Positions 1-15,000 of a stretch of DNA of 64,000 nucleotides are shown piece after piece. The stretch comes from RGIG1681 sp017467625. GTDB lineage: Bacteria; Bacillota; Clostridia; Christensenellales; UBA1242. Both the position numbers and the translations under genes were made by a program. Position 1 is the stretch's first letter; the number at the start of each line of letters is the position of its first letter. Location of the stretch: NCBI GenBank assembly GCA_017467625.1, contig JAFUSN010000003.1, positions 259,995 through 323,994 of the forward strand, given 5' to 3'. The notes under the pieces were generated by a model that was given only the letters and a program-made list of their open reading frames with translations, was not told where the DNA came from and did not search any database.

Positions 1-1
1 A

Positions 2-3000
2 ATATTAAACTCTTCAGAAAATCTTTTGAGTGACGTTAAATATCAAAAAATCAAAGTGTCTAGTGATGGATCAACGAATATGCTCGCCAATGGCAATGTA
101 ACTGATGGACAAGTTGTATTTGCCGGATTAAATTTTGGTGAATCAGTTCTTTTGTCAAAGCAGTTTATTGAAGATGATGAGAATGTGGTTGAATATAATT
201 TTTATGGTCAATATGTTTCAGATTTAACCATTGGGAATATTTCTGTTAGTTCAATCAAAAACACCGTAGCCAAAAAGGAATATTTAACGGGAACAATTAT
301 AACTTCAGCCACAGGTTATAAAATTTATATGAAACCTGATGATGTTTCATTTGTTTATGCAAACACATCATTCTACATTGATGGTAATAGAGTTTTTGAT
401 CAAGATAAAAATGAATTTTTCAACTTTACTGTTGAGCCAGTATACAAAACATTTGATTTAATTGGAATTTCCATAATGGGAACCCGATATGATTCAGAGA
501 GTTCTCTTGTTGTTGGAGTTAAAGCATATGATGGAAGAAGAGATTATCCAATTGTTGATCCAACTGAACTTGGCATTTCATATGAAGTTATTAAATCAGT
601 AAACTCATTTGTTGATTCGTTGGGTTATGTAACAACAACGGCTTATGTTTCAGTTGTGTTGCCTGCTGATATTTCCCTTCAAAAGTATAATGTTATAACA
701 AATAACTTCACCACTGCTTCAATCTATGAAAACAACAATTCTTCATACAATCAAATTCTTGCTCTTTCAACAAATGTAAATGGAATACAAAAAAACGAAT
801 ATTATTATTTGACTGAATCTGAAATTAATAGTCGTTTTATAACCACTTTGTCTGGTGGTATTCTTATTTATAATAATGTAGTTTACTCATACAGTGTAAA
901 GAACTTTAATGCGGATAAAACTTACTATCACTACAATTCTTCAGAATCTGACGACATCCTCATTCGTGTAACTGATTCAACACAAACTAAATACATTTTA
1001 CTTAAGCTTGAAAAAATACACTATTCAACGGATTCCTCAGCCGTAAATTACTTACAAACAGGTGCCTCCTCTGCTGAATCAAATTACAAACTCATTTGTG
1101 AAGGCTTTGAAACTAAAGCAGGTGCAGATGCAGCGCTTAGTGCTCATAATGCAAAACAGAATGTTGATTATGCATACCTAATTTACAACGGATATATTTA
1201 TTTTTCATATAATCAAGAAAACTCTCTTTCAAGCACTGAAGAAGCTAATTTTGGTGTAATGCCTACAACAACAATTTCAACTGGAATTACTGCTAAACAA
1301 GATTTTACAACAGGATACAGTAATGTTATTAATTTTAGTGACACTTCTTCCAAGATTGTTAAAAATCAAGCTATAACTGAAGGAATTACAACCTATCCAT
1401 TTTCTGGTTCATATGACAAATGGAATATTTCAGCAGATATTTTGGATAAATATTTCTATACAGTTGAGATGAAATATAGTCCTGAAATTTCTGAAGCAGA
1501 GCAAGAATTTATTTTGGAATCAAAATATAGCGAACATGTTTTAGATGAATACAATGATGGTAATGGCCCATTCTACACAATTATTATGAATAATCAACCA
1601 TACTACATTGTTTCTAGTGAAAGTAATTCTCGTTATGAAATTTATATGACTTATGACTATACAAAATCAACTCAAAAATTTAACACGAGAATTGGTATAT
1701 TTGCTAAATCTGGTGATAAACAAATTTTTACTCATTCAAACGATGAAAACGATCAAGATGATGTCACAGAACACACCATTTTTGATAGTTACAAATCTGT
1801 TGAATTGTTATTGCAAGATGGAAAACCAAACAAAATAAAATTCACAAGAGAATGCGCAAAATATAATGAACAAGAACTCTATTTGAATAATGATATAAAA
1901 GAATTCTATGCAACATTCACCTGTTTTGGTGAACCAATTGATTTAGAAAAAGAATTTGGCATTGTAAGACATGAAATTAAAAATGAAAAATTAGTTTTAA
2001 CAAGAAAATCTGTAAAGATTGGTGAAACAATATATTATATCGATTTAAACAGTAGGTTTTTGTTTACAGATTTTAAGTGTGTGACGGAGTTAAATACATC
2101 AGACAAAATTGTTTTCTCATATAATGATAGTAACGAATTAAAAATTGAATTTACTAATACTTTCACAACTTATATTGAATTTTCTTATAATGGAAAAACA
2201 TACAGAATTATTAACTCATCACTTGATTTTTATGAGTTAAGTGATGCAACTGGAGGTTATGTTCCAGTAACTTCAATAACCTACTATGATGTTAAAATAG
2301 ATATGTCAACCGGTAGTTTCAGTTGCAAATTTGGAAGTGATTTAAAAACAAAAGTAAGCACTTCGCATTCAATCACCTTGGAAAAAGGTGAAAATAACAT
2401 TGTTGATTCTTTGAAAAAATTAACTGATGAAAAAATTATTGGAAAGAATAATAAAGTAACTCGTGATAGTTCAGAGTATGTCATTGGTGCATATGGACTT
2501 ATAAAGGCAACAAAATACTTTGGAGGCAGAACAAACACCTCAATAATTTCAGTTGCTTATCCAACCGAGATGCAACTTTTAGCTTTCCAAATTGGTGAAG
2601 AATATTACTATTTAAATCAAGTTCAAGATGGAACGACAACTAAATTTGAACTTTATGCAAATGCATATTTTCATATAAATGAAACAACAAGCGCTAAAGA
2701 AAAAGTTTATGTTGATAAATTCACTAATGAGGCGAAACTTAATGATTCAGCTTTTATTAGATCATCAATAGTATATTATTTTAATTCAAATGAATTTAAA
2801 ACTATAAATGTACCTGGAGTACCTGGAAATTCGATTGATGTTTTTGATTTATATACGGACATGGTTGCTTCAACGGTAAATCTTTATTCAAATGAAGATA
2901 CCCATGGAGTTTTGTTGCGCATAAATTCAAAATATTATTATGCAACTAACGGAAGTGGAAGCAATACTGATTCAACTTTACAATATAAATCAAGACAGTA

Positions 3001-6000
3001 TTTATACAATACTTCAAATGAAATTGTTGCCAGTGGAAACGATAGCAATAGACAAATATATAAAATCTATCAAATTAATAAGCATAATAATGAGTTTTTA
3101 TTGCGTCTTAATATTCAATTGGGAGCAAAGTTGACACATGATGATTTAAATCTTACAGCGAATAACATTCATTTTCCTATCAATACCTACAGTGGATTAA
3201 AGTCTACTGATTGGTTTGATATTGACGAAAATAAAGGTGAAGAATTCCAATACAATGCAAAAGAATCTAGTATATATGCCTTTTATGATGTTGAAGCCGT
3301 TCGAGTTCTTAGTGGTGGCAGCTTTGTAACTAAATATTACTTAACAACTCCTATTGCAAGTGAAACTACGTTTAATGGAACCTCTATACTTGTTTATAAC
3401 TATTTTATATCAAATTTAAATGAACTTTTTGGAATTCAAGTAATTAGAGGAAGTCAAATTGCTCAAAATCGTGACTTTTATTCTTCATATTATTCAATTT
3501 TAGGTGGAAATCTTGATTTAAATAAATATTATTATGTAAAAGAATTGTCTGAACCTGCGGATATTGAAATATTCCAAGAAGCATCTGCACAAAAGAATTC
3601 AAAGGTTCCATATTTATTAGAAAATTATATTGATGCAGATGGTAATGAACATACTGATAAAGTTTATACTAAAACAAAATTAATTTCACAGCCACAATTT
3701 AGGGATCAGTCTAATGCTGTCATTACTTCTCTCCCACCAGTTAAAAATGGTGAAATTTCAAATATTTTAGAGCAAACTGATAATGAAAAAATTTCATTTA
3801 CACTGGGTGCACCAAGTGGCACTTTATACACTTCAACTGGTGCAGAATATAATTTTACAAATGCAGAAACAACAACTGGTCGTTCATATGCGATAGTTTC
3901 AAACATCAATCAGGGTGATGATAATACACAGGACCCTCTTACTGCGTATGGTTTTGATCAAGGTAACTTCATTTTAGAAACAAATCAAAATGATACTTTT
4001 GTTAAAAACAATGTTTATTATCACATCAATATTGATGAAACGGATTATTGGCTTGGTATAATGCTTTCATATACCTTATACATTTGTCAAAGTGGTGCCA
4101 ATAGGCCAACTGCAGTTGAAATGTATGTGGATCAAATTGGTAATTGTTACGTCGTTTCACGAACTGAAAGAAATGCTGTTTATCTTAAACAACTTGTAAC
4201 AAGTAAAGATGAACCAATTATGTTTAAAGACTTATATACTTCCATTTCTGATGACACCGCTTCAACATTAAATAAAAATTACCTATTTGGAACCTATACT
4301 GATGAAAATAATATTTTCGAATGTGAATCAAAGTATTATATTTTAATCAATGGCATTTATTACACTTATAACAAAGACAATGGTAAATTTGAAACAACAA
4401 CTCCCCCACACAACTTTGAAGCTAACAAGATTGAGGTTTCTGAAAAACAAGATATTGGTGTTGTATATAAAAACTCAAATGATAATAAATTTTACTATTG
4501 TTTGCCTAATGGAAAGGTTTACACAACCAATAATTTTACTACAAGGTTTACATTAAATAAATACTATTATTCAAATGGATCTATTCATTATAATTCTGGA
4601 TATAAACGAGATGATTATAATCAAGATCAAGCAAATGGTTTACAACTTTTTACTTTAACAAATTATACTTATGATCCAGAATCAAGACAATTGTTTGATG
4701 GGTCAGGCAATTTCAGTGGATTATTTGTTCAATCTGCTTCAGTTATGAATTTGGTGGATGGAGAGTCTGTTTCAGCAATTAGAGTTGTTTATGACTACTT
4801 TACTGAGCAATATTATTTCTTTAATCAAAATCAAGGATTGATTTATAATGAAAAGAATTTAATGGAAAAAGATTCAATTGAATATAAAGAGTCTAATGGT
4901 TCATATGGATATCTTCAAAATGGAATCTGCAATAATATTAATTTCTACTATGTCAGTCAAGAAGATAAATTTATTTTTAGACCATCAACTAAGTATTATA
5001 CTTTTGTTAATTACAGTATCACAGCATATTTTGAAAATATAGGTTCAACAACGGCTGATGATGTTAAATGGATTCAATCTAGTGCATACCCTCTTTATGA
5101 AAATGGAAGTAATAAATCACTAATACAAGCAATTACAATGCATTCTGATACTGAAATCACATATTGGAAAGAACCAACTTTCAAGAACCAACTTTCAAGA
5201 AATGTAAATACAAAGTATATTGATGTTGGAACTTCTTCGCAGTATGTAATTTCAAAAAATCCAAGTTCATCATCAAGGGTCATAACTCTTCTTGGAAAAA
5301 GAAAAGTTATTGATAATAATGAAAATACTCTTGATTATTCATCATATTCAATGTTGATTCCAACAGTAAAAGAATCACCTATTCTAGATATTAATACTGC
5401 ATATTTTGATGTTGATTACACTTCAAAAGATAACATTACTGAGGGATTCCCAGGTGTAAAACTTTTGGATGGCATACCATATGTTAACCCAATGTTTGTG
5501 TTTAATGTTTATCACAAACAAGGAACCCCTGCATATATTGATTTGGCATTTTTGGTTAACAATGGATACTATGTTGAAATCATAAATAATATAAGGCAGG
5601 ATGGAAATAGTAAGTTAACGACTGATTTTACAACTATTAACTTTAAGTCAACAGCTGAAAACCTGTCTACTGGCGATTATGTTGATAAACTTTATTATAT
5701 TGTTGATAATACAAAATATGAGCCAATTCTAGCATATCGAAAAGTTACCCCAGCTGAACAGTTAACTGCAGTTACATTTACAACTTATTATAATAAATAC
5801 AGAGATGATAGCTCTAGCTATAAATCAATATATATTCCAAATTTTGAGTATATAAATCTTACAAGTGATGAAAAATCCATGTATTATGGGCTTGTTAAAG
5901 ATGGAGACTTCTATTATCAACTTAACACCACTGCCCTAAAGTTTAATGATATAGCAATAAATGATGGCGATGATAGTGAAACGCTATACTTTGATGATGC

Positions 6001-9000
6001 AACAATTTTTGATAATGATAAGGTTGTTTATAGCGACATAGTTTATAGATTTATTAATGGGAACTTCTCCCCTTTAACTGCAAATGAATGTGCAATTTGG
6101 GAAACTTCAACTGTTGCAATTAAAGATATTCCATACTTAGATGTCCATACCTACAAGCAAGATAACAATACTGGTTTAATTTATTTAAGTTCAGACGTTG
6201 TTAATTCAGATGTTAACACAATTTGCAATGGTTTGACAGGTATTGATACAAATATAACAACCGCAAATTCAAATGATGTTAATTATGATAATGTAATCGT
6301 TGCTGGTATCACAAATGCATACAAAGTTTCAACAAATGAAATTTCAAGTTTCGGTGATAATTTATATGGTTATTGGCTTGATAAGTCAATTCACTTACTT
6401 GATATTACAAAATCACAAAATACATTCCTTAAATGTGGTTCAGAATCAGTTGTTTTAACTGCATCACCACTTATCTCTTTTGATGGTGAAATTTATTATA
6501 AACTTAAAGAATGGAAAGTTTATGTTCGTGAAAATTCTGAAAGAATTCGTGAACTTGGAAATGACTACATTAATGATTTAATTGGGACTTATAGAAATAA
6601 CGCAATTTGTATATTCTCTTCAGATGTTTCTGGATATTATTTATTCTTACCTGTTTATGAAAAGGTTTACACAATGTCAATGGCAACAGAAGTAATTTCA
6701 GGCTCATTGAATGTTGGTGGATCAATTTCAATTAAGTCTTCTGAAAATTCTGTTGATATTGATGAAGAAAATTATCAAGAAAATCTCTATTTCATTGACC
6801 CAATTCCTGGTTATGACAGCACTATTAATATTTCTTCATACATATTCTTTACTGGTAATTTTAATGATGGCAATCCAATTTTTGCACCACTTAACTTGGA
6901 TAATAACAATTTGGTAATGAGATCACCTAATGCAAATAACTCAATTGCCATTATCAGTTTCATTGATTCTGGAAAAGCAAATGTTTTTGTTTATAAAATT
7001 AAACAACAAAACGAAGTTTTGTCAGAAGGTGAACCATGCTTTATTGAAATAACCAACACAAATGGTATGTATAGATTCAGCTATAATAGGAATGGCTATG
7101 CTTTATCAAATGCCAATGTTTTATATACTAATCGTCCATTTGTTCAAACTACATATACGGATAAAAATGGACAATCAAGAATTGGATATACTTATGCCCC
7201 ATCAACTTTAAATAGTTCTATTTCCACTTATAACGCAAGAATAACCAATGTTTTGACATACACATACAAATATACAAAAGATGGAACAGAACACAATGTA
7301 ATGCTTTTAAATAATAATTTCTATACTGTTCCAGAGTCAATAATAAGTTCAATTGGATTAAATGAACCTGGAGATGGAACAACAGAACTTGAAATAGATA
7401 GAGATAATATTTTGTCTTTATTAGATTCTTCCATTGCAAAACTTGTTATAAAGAAATTTAATGTTGCGCAAAATTCAAAAGATGACTCAGTCAATGGGTA
7501 TTATTCAAATACTGAAAAGAATTTGTCAACCGGTGAATTATATGCTGATGAAAATGGGAATATCCATACCACCTTGCAGTATAAAACTAATTACTATTAT
7601 CGTGATTCAGAAATTTTATTAGAGGCAATTCCAAATTCTGGTTACAGATTTGAAAATTGGTATTTTGCTAGATTTGATGAAACTTATGGTTGGACTGTTT
7701 CTGATAAAACTGTTCTTGACGAACTCAACAACTCATATGTTGATGAAATAATTAAAACTGAATTTGCTACAAATTCTGCAGCGACAACTTATAAATTGGA
7801 TTATAAGGGTCATTATCCATCTGGCGAACAATATGATTTAACATATACAATTTCAAGGTACGATAGCGACATTGTATTCTCAAATAATATGCAAAAAGTT
7901 CCAAATTCAGTAAAAAGTAACTATTATGGAATCTTTGCAAATCTTGGGACATCAAGATCACATCCAAATTTTGTAAGAGTTTATCAAATAGAAAATAATC
8001 CATCTGCTTTATATTATGATGAGCATGGTGCAATTCCAGTTCAACTTTCTGATTTTACAATTCAACTAAATAGCTTTGAAGAATTATGGTCACATAACTA
8101 CATTGGTTATATGAATTTCTATGATGCAATAAAAATAACATACCAATATGATAGTGACGGAAATATCAATGAAAGATGGACAAGAGTTGGAACTGGTGAC
8201 AGTTATACCGTTTCAACAACTAAATTTACATTTAATGGTGAAACCATCTACCCTGTTTACACATACAACACCACAACACTCAATTATGATATAGCTTATT
8301 ACAGGTCAAATGAATCAGGAAATTTCTATGTTGATGAAAATAACGCACTTCATATTTATAAGTTACATTCAAATGTTAGAGTTGTGGCAAAGTTTATTGA
8401 GACTTACAAAGCATTTATTTTCAATGAAACTGAAGACGAATCAGGAATTTCTATTGAAGCAATTTATTATTATAATGAGGATGAATCCAAAACAGTCATT
8501 AGAACCAGTGCAAATGGCAGCAATTTAACTGCATTAGATACCCCATTAAAAACGGCTGCTGTAAGCAAAAATTACTTTGGTGCAACAGACACAAGTGAAA
8601 CTTATCCTTTTAATGTTACAAAAGATTCAAGTGCTACTCCTGCAAAAACATTATTTGATAATGTGAATAATAAAGATACATCATTTTATGAAGCTTTGTA
8701 TTCAAAAAATGATCGTGATCGTTTTGAATCAATTGCTGGTGTAAACAACTTTACGGGTTCATTTGAAAGAAATGCATACGCAATGCTTAGAAATGGAAAA
8801 GATAATCAACAGTCACTTTCATTGAAAAATTATTATTTTGATGTTGGAACCACCCTGTTCCTGTTAATTAGACTTCAGGCTGAAAAGCAGATAACTATTC
8901 ATTCACTTGGTTTAAATCAAAATTACACGTTAAACTTTGTCATGGAACCAAATAGTGATGTTGTTAAGTCACTTAAAGGATCCGACAATATTGAATATGT

Positions 9001-12000
9001 TTATTATGTTCTAAAAGTTACATTTGACAGAAACATGGAGCAAACAGACGGAATAACAACTAATGCTGGAAATGAAAATCCTGAATATGTTCTTCATCCA
9101 GACAGATCTAAAAATTTGTCAATTGATGTTTTATCTGGTAACAATTTATCATTTTATGATTCATTATATGATCTTTATTTTGGTTTGTCTGCTTCGAAAG
9201 ATAGTGATATTAATCTTTCACAAAACAATTATCTTAACTTTAATATAGATTCTAATGAATATAAGGTTAAAATTGCCTTTAATAAGGCATTAAATTATAC
9301 TTATGCAAACGCTTTTAGTTATTCAAAAACTATGGCGGAATCACTTTATAACCAAATGCTAATGCATGATAACAGTCTAATAACTAGACTAGTTTCTACA
9401 TGGTCAACCATAGAAGATAAAACTATAGTCAAAACTTTCAATAAAAATACATTTATTTTCGACTTCAATGACTATTTAGATGAATCATCAACAACTACTG
9501 AAGTTTATAAAGCTATAAAATCATACTTTATTGAGGCATTTAATAAGGTTTATCTTGCACAAGAATCTAATAATGCTAATTATAACTTTACAAAATCAAT
9601 ATCTACTCTTGAAATACTTTTAAATGAATTATTTAAGAAAATTGATAATAGCATTAATGTTAATGTTATTAACTCACCAAAATTTGATGATTTATATTAC
9701 TACATGACAGTTACTGGAAAAATTCATGTGGGAACTGTTTTCGTTGATTACATTGTTGCTGTTATGAATGATGATTTGGGTGCTTATACAAAATCCATAA
9801 TTCAATCTTTAAAATATGAAACATTTGACAAACTTTCTGACTTTATAACTAGAGTAAACCAAGTAATTTATTCAGCAATTTATAAACGTGATGCATTTAA
9901 GATAAAATATGCAAAACTATCTGAATCTTATAGCAAAATATATAATATGAATAACAGTCATGCTAGTGCCGACAGTAACACCGAAGAAGAATTATCAAGC
10001 ATTCCGACAATATTCAATTCTATTAAAAAATATCAAGGAAATATATATGATGATGGTGGAAATTGGCGTTCTGGCAATGTTTATAAATTTGGTGGACCAT
10101 TTAGATCTGGAATACTGAACTATATTAACCTTTCAAGTGTTAATGTTTATACTGTTTCTGTATCAACAACTGTAATTGACTCAATAACAACAAAATCAGA
10201 AAATAACGATGGACAAGAGATAGAAACTCTTTCAGTTGATAAATTTATTTCAAGTTCAAATAATTTTGATGAAAATCCATATTATGCTCTAGCAAATTCA
10301 ATTTACACGGCCGGTGGTGTTGCAACAAGTCTTGGCAAACTCACATATATTGGTTCAGCTCATCAAATTGATTTAGCTGGTCCAAATGTTGTAACCTATG
10401 TTGATGGGTATAATAAGGTAAATAGATTTGAAACAAAATTTGAAGACTCTCAAAACGAAAATTTGTATGCAGAGTCAACAAACTCTACTGGCTTTAATAA
10501 TTCATCTTATGGTGACATGACCTTTGCTGAATATTCAATTGTTCTCTGGGAAGGTCTAGATGTTGATGAAAGTAAAGGAATTAAAGATTTCACTATTTTC
10601 AATAATACAGACCAATCAGAAGAGTATGATGTTTACATTAGAGATAATGAATATTATATTTATTCATCCGATCATAAAACAGTTTACATTGTTTCTGGTA
10701 CAACAGTTGATTCATCAACTCTATTTGATGATATTGTTAATTATATAACAAATGCTTATACATTCTCTGGGTGGTATGTTCAAACTCAAAATAATGATAA
10801 CAACATTTGGTCTAATTTTGAATTATTCTCAACTTCACTCCACAGACCATTTATTAGCGCAATAACAACAAACATCAATATTGTTGCTGTATTCTCTGCT
10901 TTGACCAATGTTAAAATTTCATATAATCCAAACGAGTTAAATGTTTCATTTGCATCAAGCCTTGATTCTCGTGGCATGCTTACACAAACAAATTACATAA
11001 CATCTGAATACTATTCAATTTCTGGTTGGTTTAACTTTGTTTCAGATGTTTTGGTTCAAGTTTCTCCAGTTGGTGGATTTAGACTTGGTGGAAAAGATGG
11101 ATTATATTCTGTTATTTCTTCAAGTAATTCAACTTTAGCTAAATTTGACTTGAATTCAACTTCTAATCCATTTGGCTTTATGAAATACACTAGTGGTTCA
11201 CTCGTGAATGTTAGAAATTCGCAAATTTCACTAACTGAAGTTAATTATTTTGATGTAAATCTTGCGAATTACATGAAAAAATGTGGAAAGTTTGTTTCTA
11301 ATAATAACATTAAAGCTGAATCAATATTAGATATTTTCCTTGAGTCAGAATTTGTTGTTTTAACCTACTTTAAAGTTGATGATTACTTTGGAATAAGAAC
11401 TTCTGATAGTGGTGACGATGGATATCAAACCAGAGTTATACTTTATGAAGAAGAAATAGCAAATCCAAGTAACAGAACTACCCTTTTAATGACAAAGCTT
11501 GGAAACACAACAAATTCACTTCAATATGAAGTAGAACCACAACGTGATAATGCAAATAATGAAATTATATGCAGAGCTGTCGACGGTTCAACATCGCTTG
11601 AATTTTATGGATACTTTGATAGGGATAAATATACTGGTTCAAGTGCAACTCACAGACTTATTGCATGTGTTAACACGCCAAATAAAAGTTCGCAAGAGTA
11701 TAATGCATGGATGATTAATGGAACTAATAATGGTTATCCTGAAGTATCTAATGGTTATACTATTGAAGGACATCCTATTTCTGGTGCAAAAGCCGAACAA
11801 GAAATCAAATTCTTTTTCAATGATGAATCTATTAACAATGATTATCTACTTTCAAGTGACAACCATGTAATTCATCTTCATGCTAGAAAAGCGACAAAAT
11901 CAGCTTTAACAATCCAAGAAGAGTTTTGGGCTGTAAACAATGGTAGTTTACAAAAAGAAGAAACTGTTACCCATTCTATTCCAATTTCATTTGTGTATAA

Positions 12001-15000
12001 CATTAAATACATGGAAGATGGAACATTAAATGGAAATTTTGTTTATAACCAAATATCTCCAAAAACTTATGAATTTACAACAGAAGCTAATGATGGCACA
12101 GCAAGTGGATTTATTGCTCGTGCTATAATAAACGAAACATATAGATATGTTTATGATGGAGCAAACTACTATATGTTTGTTGGATTTAAAGTTTCAACTA
12201 ATCACAATGAAGTTATCTCGACACAAATGATGTATACTTTCAATGAAGCACCTGATGGAACTTTAACCGCAATTTACATTAAAATTTTACCAATTGAGAT
12301 AAATATTACATCTGGTGGTGATTATAATATCACTATCTCTTGTGATGCATTCACAAATGTATATAGAGATATTTCTGTTTCTGAAATTGGAATTGCTACT
12401 AATAATTATGAGGAAATTGAAAATACATTTAACTTTGTTCTTTATGGATCAAGAGTAGAAATTAGACCAATTGCATCAGCAAATTATGAACTTTCATATG
12501 CGGCAGCCACCAAAGGTGGAGTTAATGATCCTTCGGTTAGTGTTAACAGTCCAAATAAAGTAATATCAAATTATAACGAGAAATATACATTCTCTTACGG
12601 TTTCTCAACAACCAATATAATCACAATAAAGCAATATTTACTTTCATCAACAAGCCAATCATCTCTTGCTAGTCTTTATACTGATGAATACTTTACTTTC
12701 CTATCCAAAGATGAATTAACGAATGATCAAATTATTAATTATATTTCTGACATTAACAACAAAACAACTTTAAATATTGCCAATGGCGGTGATTTTTATA
12801 TCTACTTCCTTATTAATTCATCAAAGTCAATAACTGGAATCTATTCAAATGGCAAATTATTACTTTCAGCTTCTGATGTGTCATTAATTGATTCACAGGA
12901 TGTTGGAGATGGATATAGCATAAAGAAAATTAAGTATTCATCTTATAATGATTCATTTGTTTCAGGAGATATTTCTCTTGACATTAGATTCTCAACAATT
13001 GTCTCTCTTAGAACTGAAATTGTTGGAATTGGACTTAAATCAGGATCATATCCATATGAAACAGTGTTTGATGAATCAATATATCAAGATGGAAGATATA
13101 TCGTTGCAAGTCTTGGAGATGAAAATCTTTATTTAACACCATCAACAAATGTAACAAATGGTGTTGAAATTGCCGCAGGTGATAATGTTAACTTTAATCT
13201 TAATGTCTTATATAATTCCAAGTATTCATTTGTTTATTATTACTACTATGCAAAATATCAACTTCCAGAAGAAAAAGATGGTTATTACGAAATTAAAATT
13301 GGTAACCATACATACCTTTTAAAGAAAACTTCAAACAATACAATTGAAGAACCTCTTTATATTGGTTCAACCGATGCCACAGGACAACTTGTGTTATTGG
13401 AATCAGGCTTATATGCAAAACCTGAACTGTATGTTGAAGGTTCAACTAAATATGCAATGCTTGAAACAAAGATTGGTAATACACCAATAGCTTCTTTAAT
13501 TGTTGACGCAAACATGTTGAGCAATATGATTAATGATAACTTAACAATTTATGCAAAATTCTCTGAAATTACAACCGTTAATATTTCAAAAAATATCACT
13601 ATTCACACTGACGATTTAAGTTATTATGATAATTTAAGTACTAGAAATGAATTCTTTAACTTCTTCAATGCAAAAATTAAATATACTAACGCATCTAGAA
13701 CAGTTATTGAGGAAACATTAACTTATGATATTTTTGAACATAGCTACAAAACTATCACAATTGCTAAGGATTCTGAAATAACAATTACACCATACATTTC
13801 ATCACATGTTGTAAATCGATATATTCCAGCCGATGTTTTGGAAGTTAAAGCCGGTGGAACAACTCGTCACAATGCAAATTTAGAGAGTAATAACTTTGTA
13901 ATACAAACAAAAATCCCTACACTTATTTCATATACGATTCTTGATATGACACTTAATTTCTTAAGTTCATACACAGTAACAATTGAGAGAACAATTAATG
14001 GACAAAAATTGAATTCGCAAGTTTCAAGTTTAACAACTCCAACACAATTAATGCCACTTATTAATGTCTCATCAGTAACTGAATATTCAAATATCAAAGG
14101 AACCAGCTTCACTGAAACAGTATTCCTTTCAACACACAATAGTTATACAAAAGTTAACGATTTATCGTTTGTTAGAAATTATCAAAATGATTATGCAACT
14201 CTCACCTATCCAATTAATGGAACTCCAATAAATTACACAACACAAACAGTTTCAACATCAATTAATTTACCTTCAGATACACAAATTGAAAACTTATTAT
14301 TTGATGGTTGGTATTTAAACGGAATATTATATTCAACAAAAGATACTATTAAATTGCCAATTAATGAAGTTTCAACCGATGGTTTAATCTTGATATATCA
14401 AACAAATGGTGAACAAAAAACAATTGTACAATTAGTTGAACTTACTTTTGATTCAACAAATAATAGATATAAATTTGAATATAATTCATCAACTTATTAT
14501 ATTGATTTAACTGACAATCTTGAGAATTTTACTGGTTCAATTGTTAATGAGTCAAATGCATTTAATTATATATACATTCCTTCGGATAATATAACTTTAA
14601 CTGCAGCATATTCAACTTATACTAAAGTTAGTTATCAAACAAATCCAACTACAGAAACTGGTGATAATCTTGTTCAAGCAACACTAACAGGAAATCTTTT
14701 AGGAATTGTTTCAAATAATTCATCAATCACCTCAGAAGTTGGATCATATTCACTTGTTTATGATGAAATTGATGTAACTAATAGATATGAAAATATATTT
14801 ACATCTAAATTAAGTTCTTCAAAAGAGTATCTTGGAGAATATAGGCTTATTTCAACAATTGACTCCTATTTAATTGATAATTACCACGCAGCATATGTTT
14901 TAAGCGGTTCAAATCTGTTAATTACAGCAGGCCACTTAATTGGATACCGAGTAATTGGTTATCAGTACACTGGTAGAAGGATTACTGTTTCATCAAGAAT

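Noticed and set aside
26..28. TTG at 26 as start of the left giant
   Set aside because: The frame is open upstream to base 2 and there is no promoter or ribosome binding site; the gene is simply cut by the window edge.
7218..8033. - strand frames within the left giant
   Set aside because: Low-complexity antisense frames in repetitive coding DNA, with no start signals and no family resemblance.
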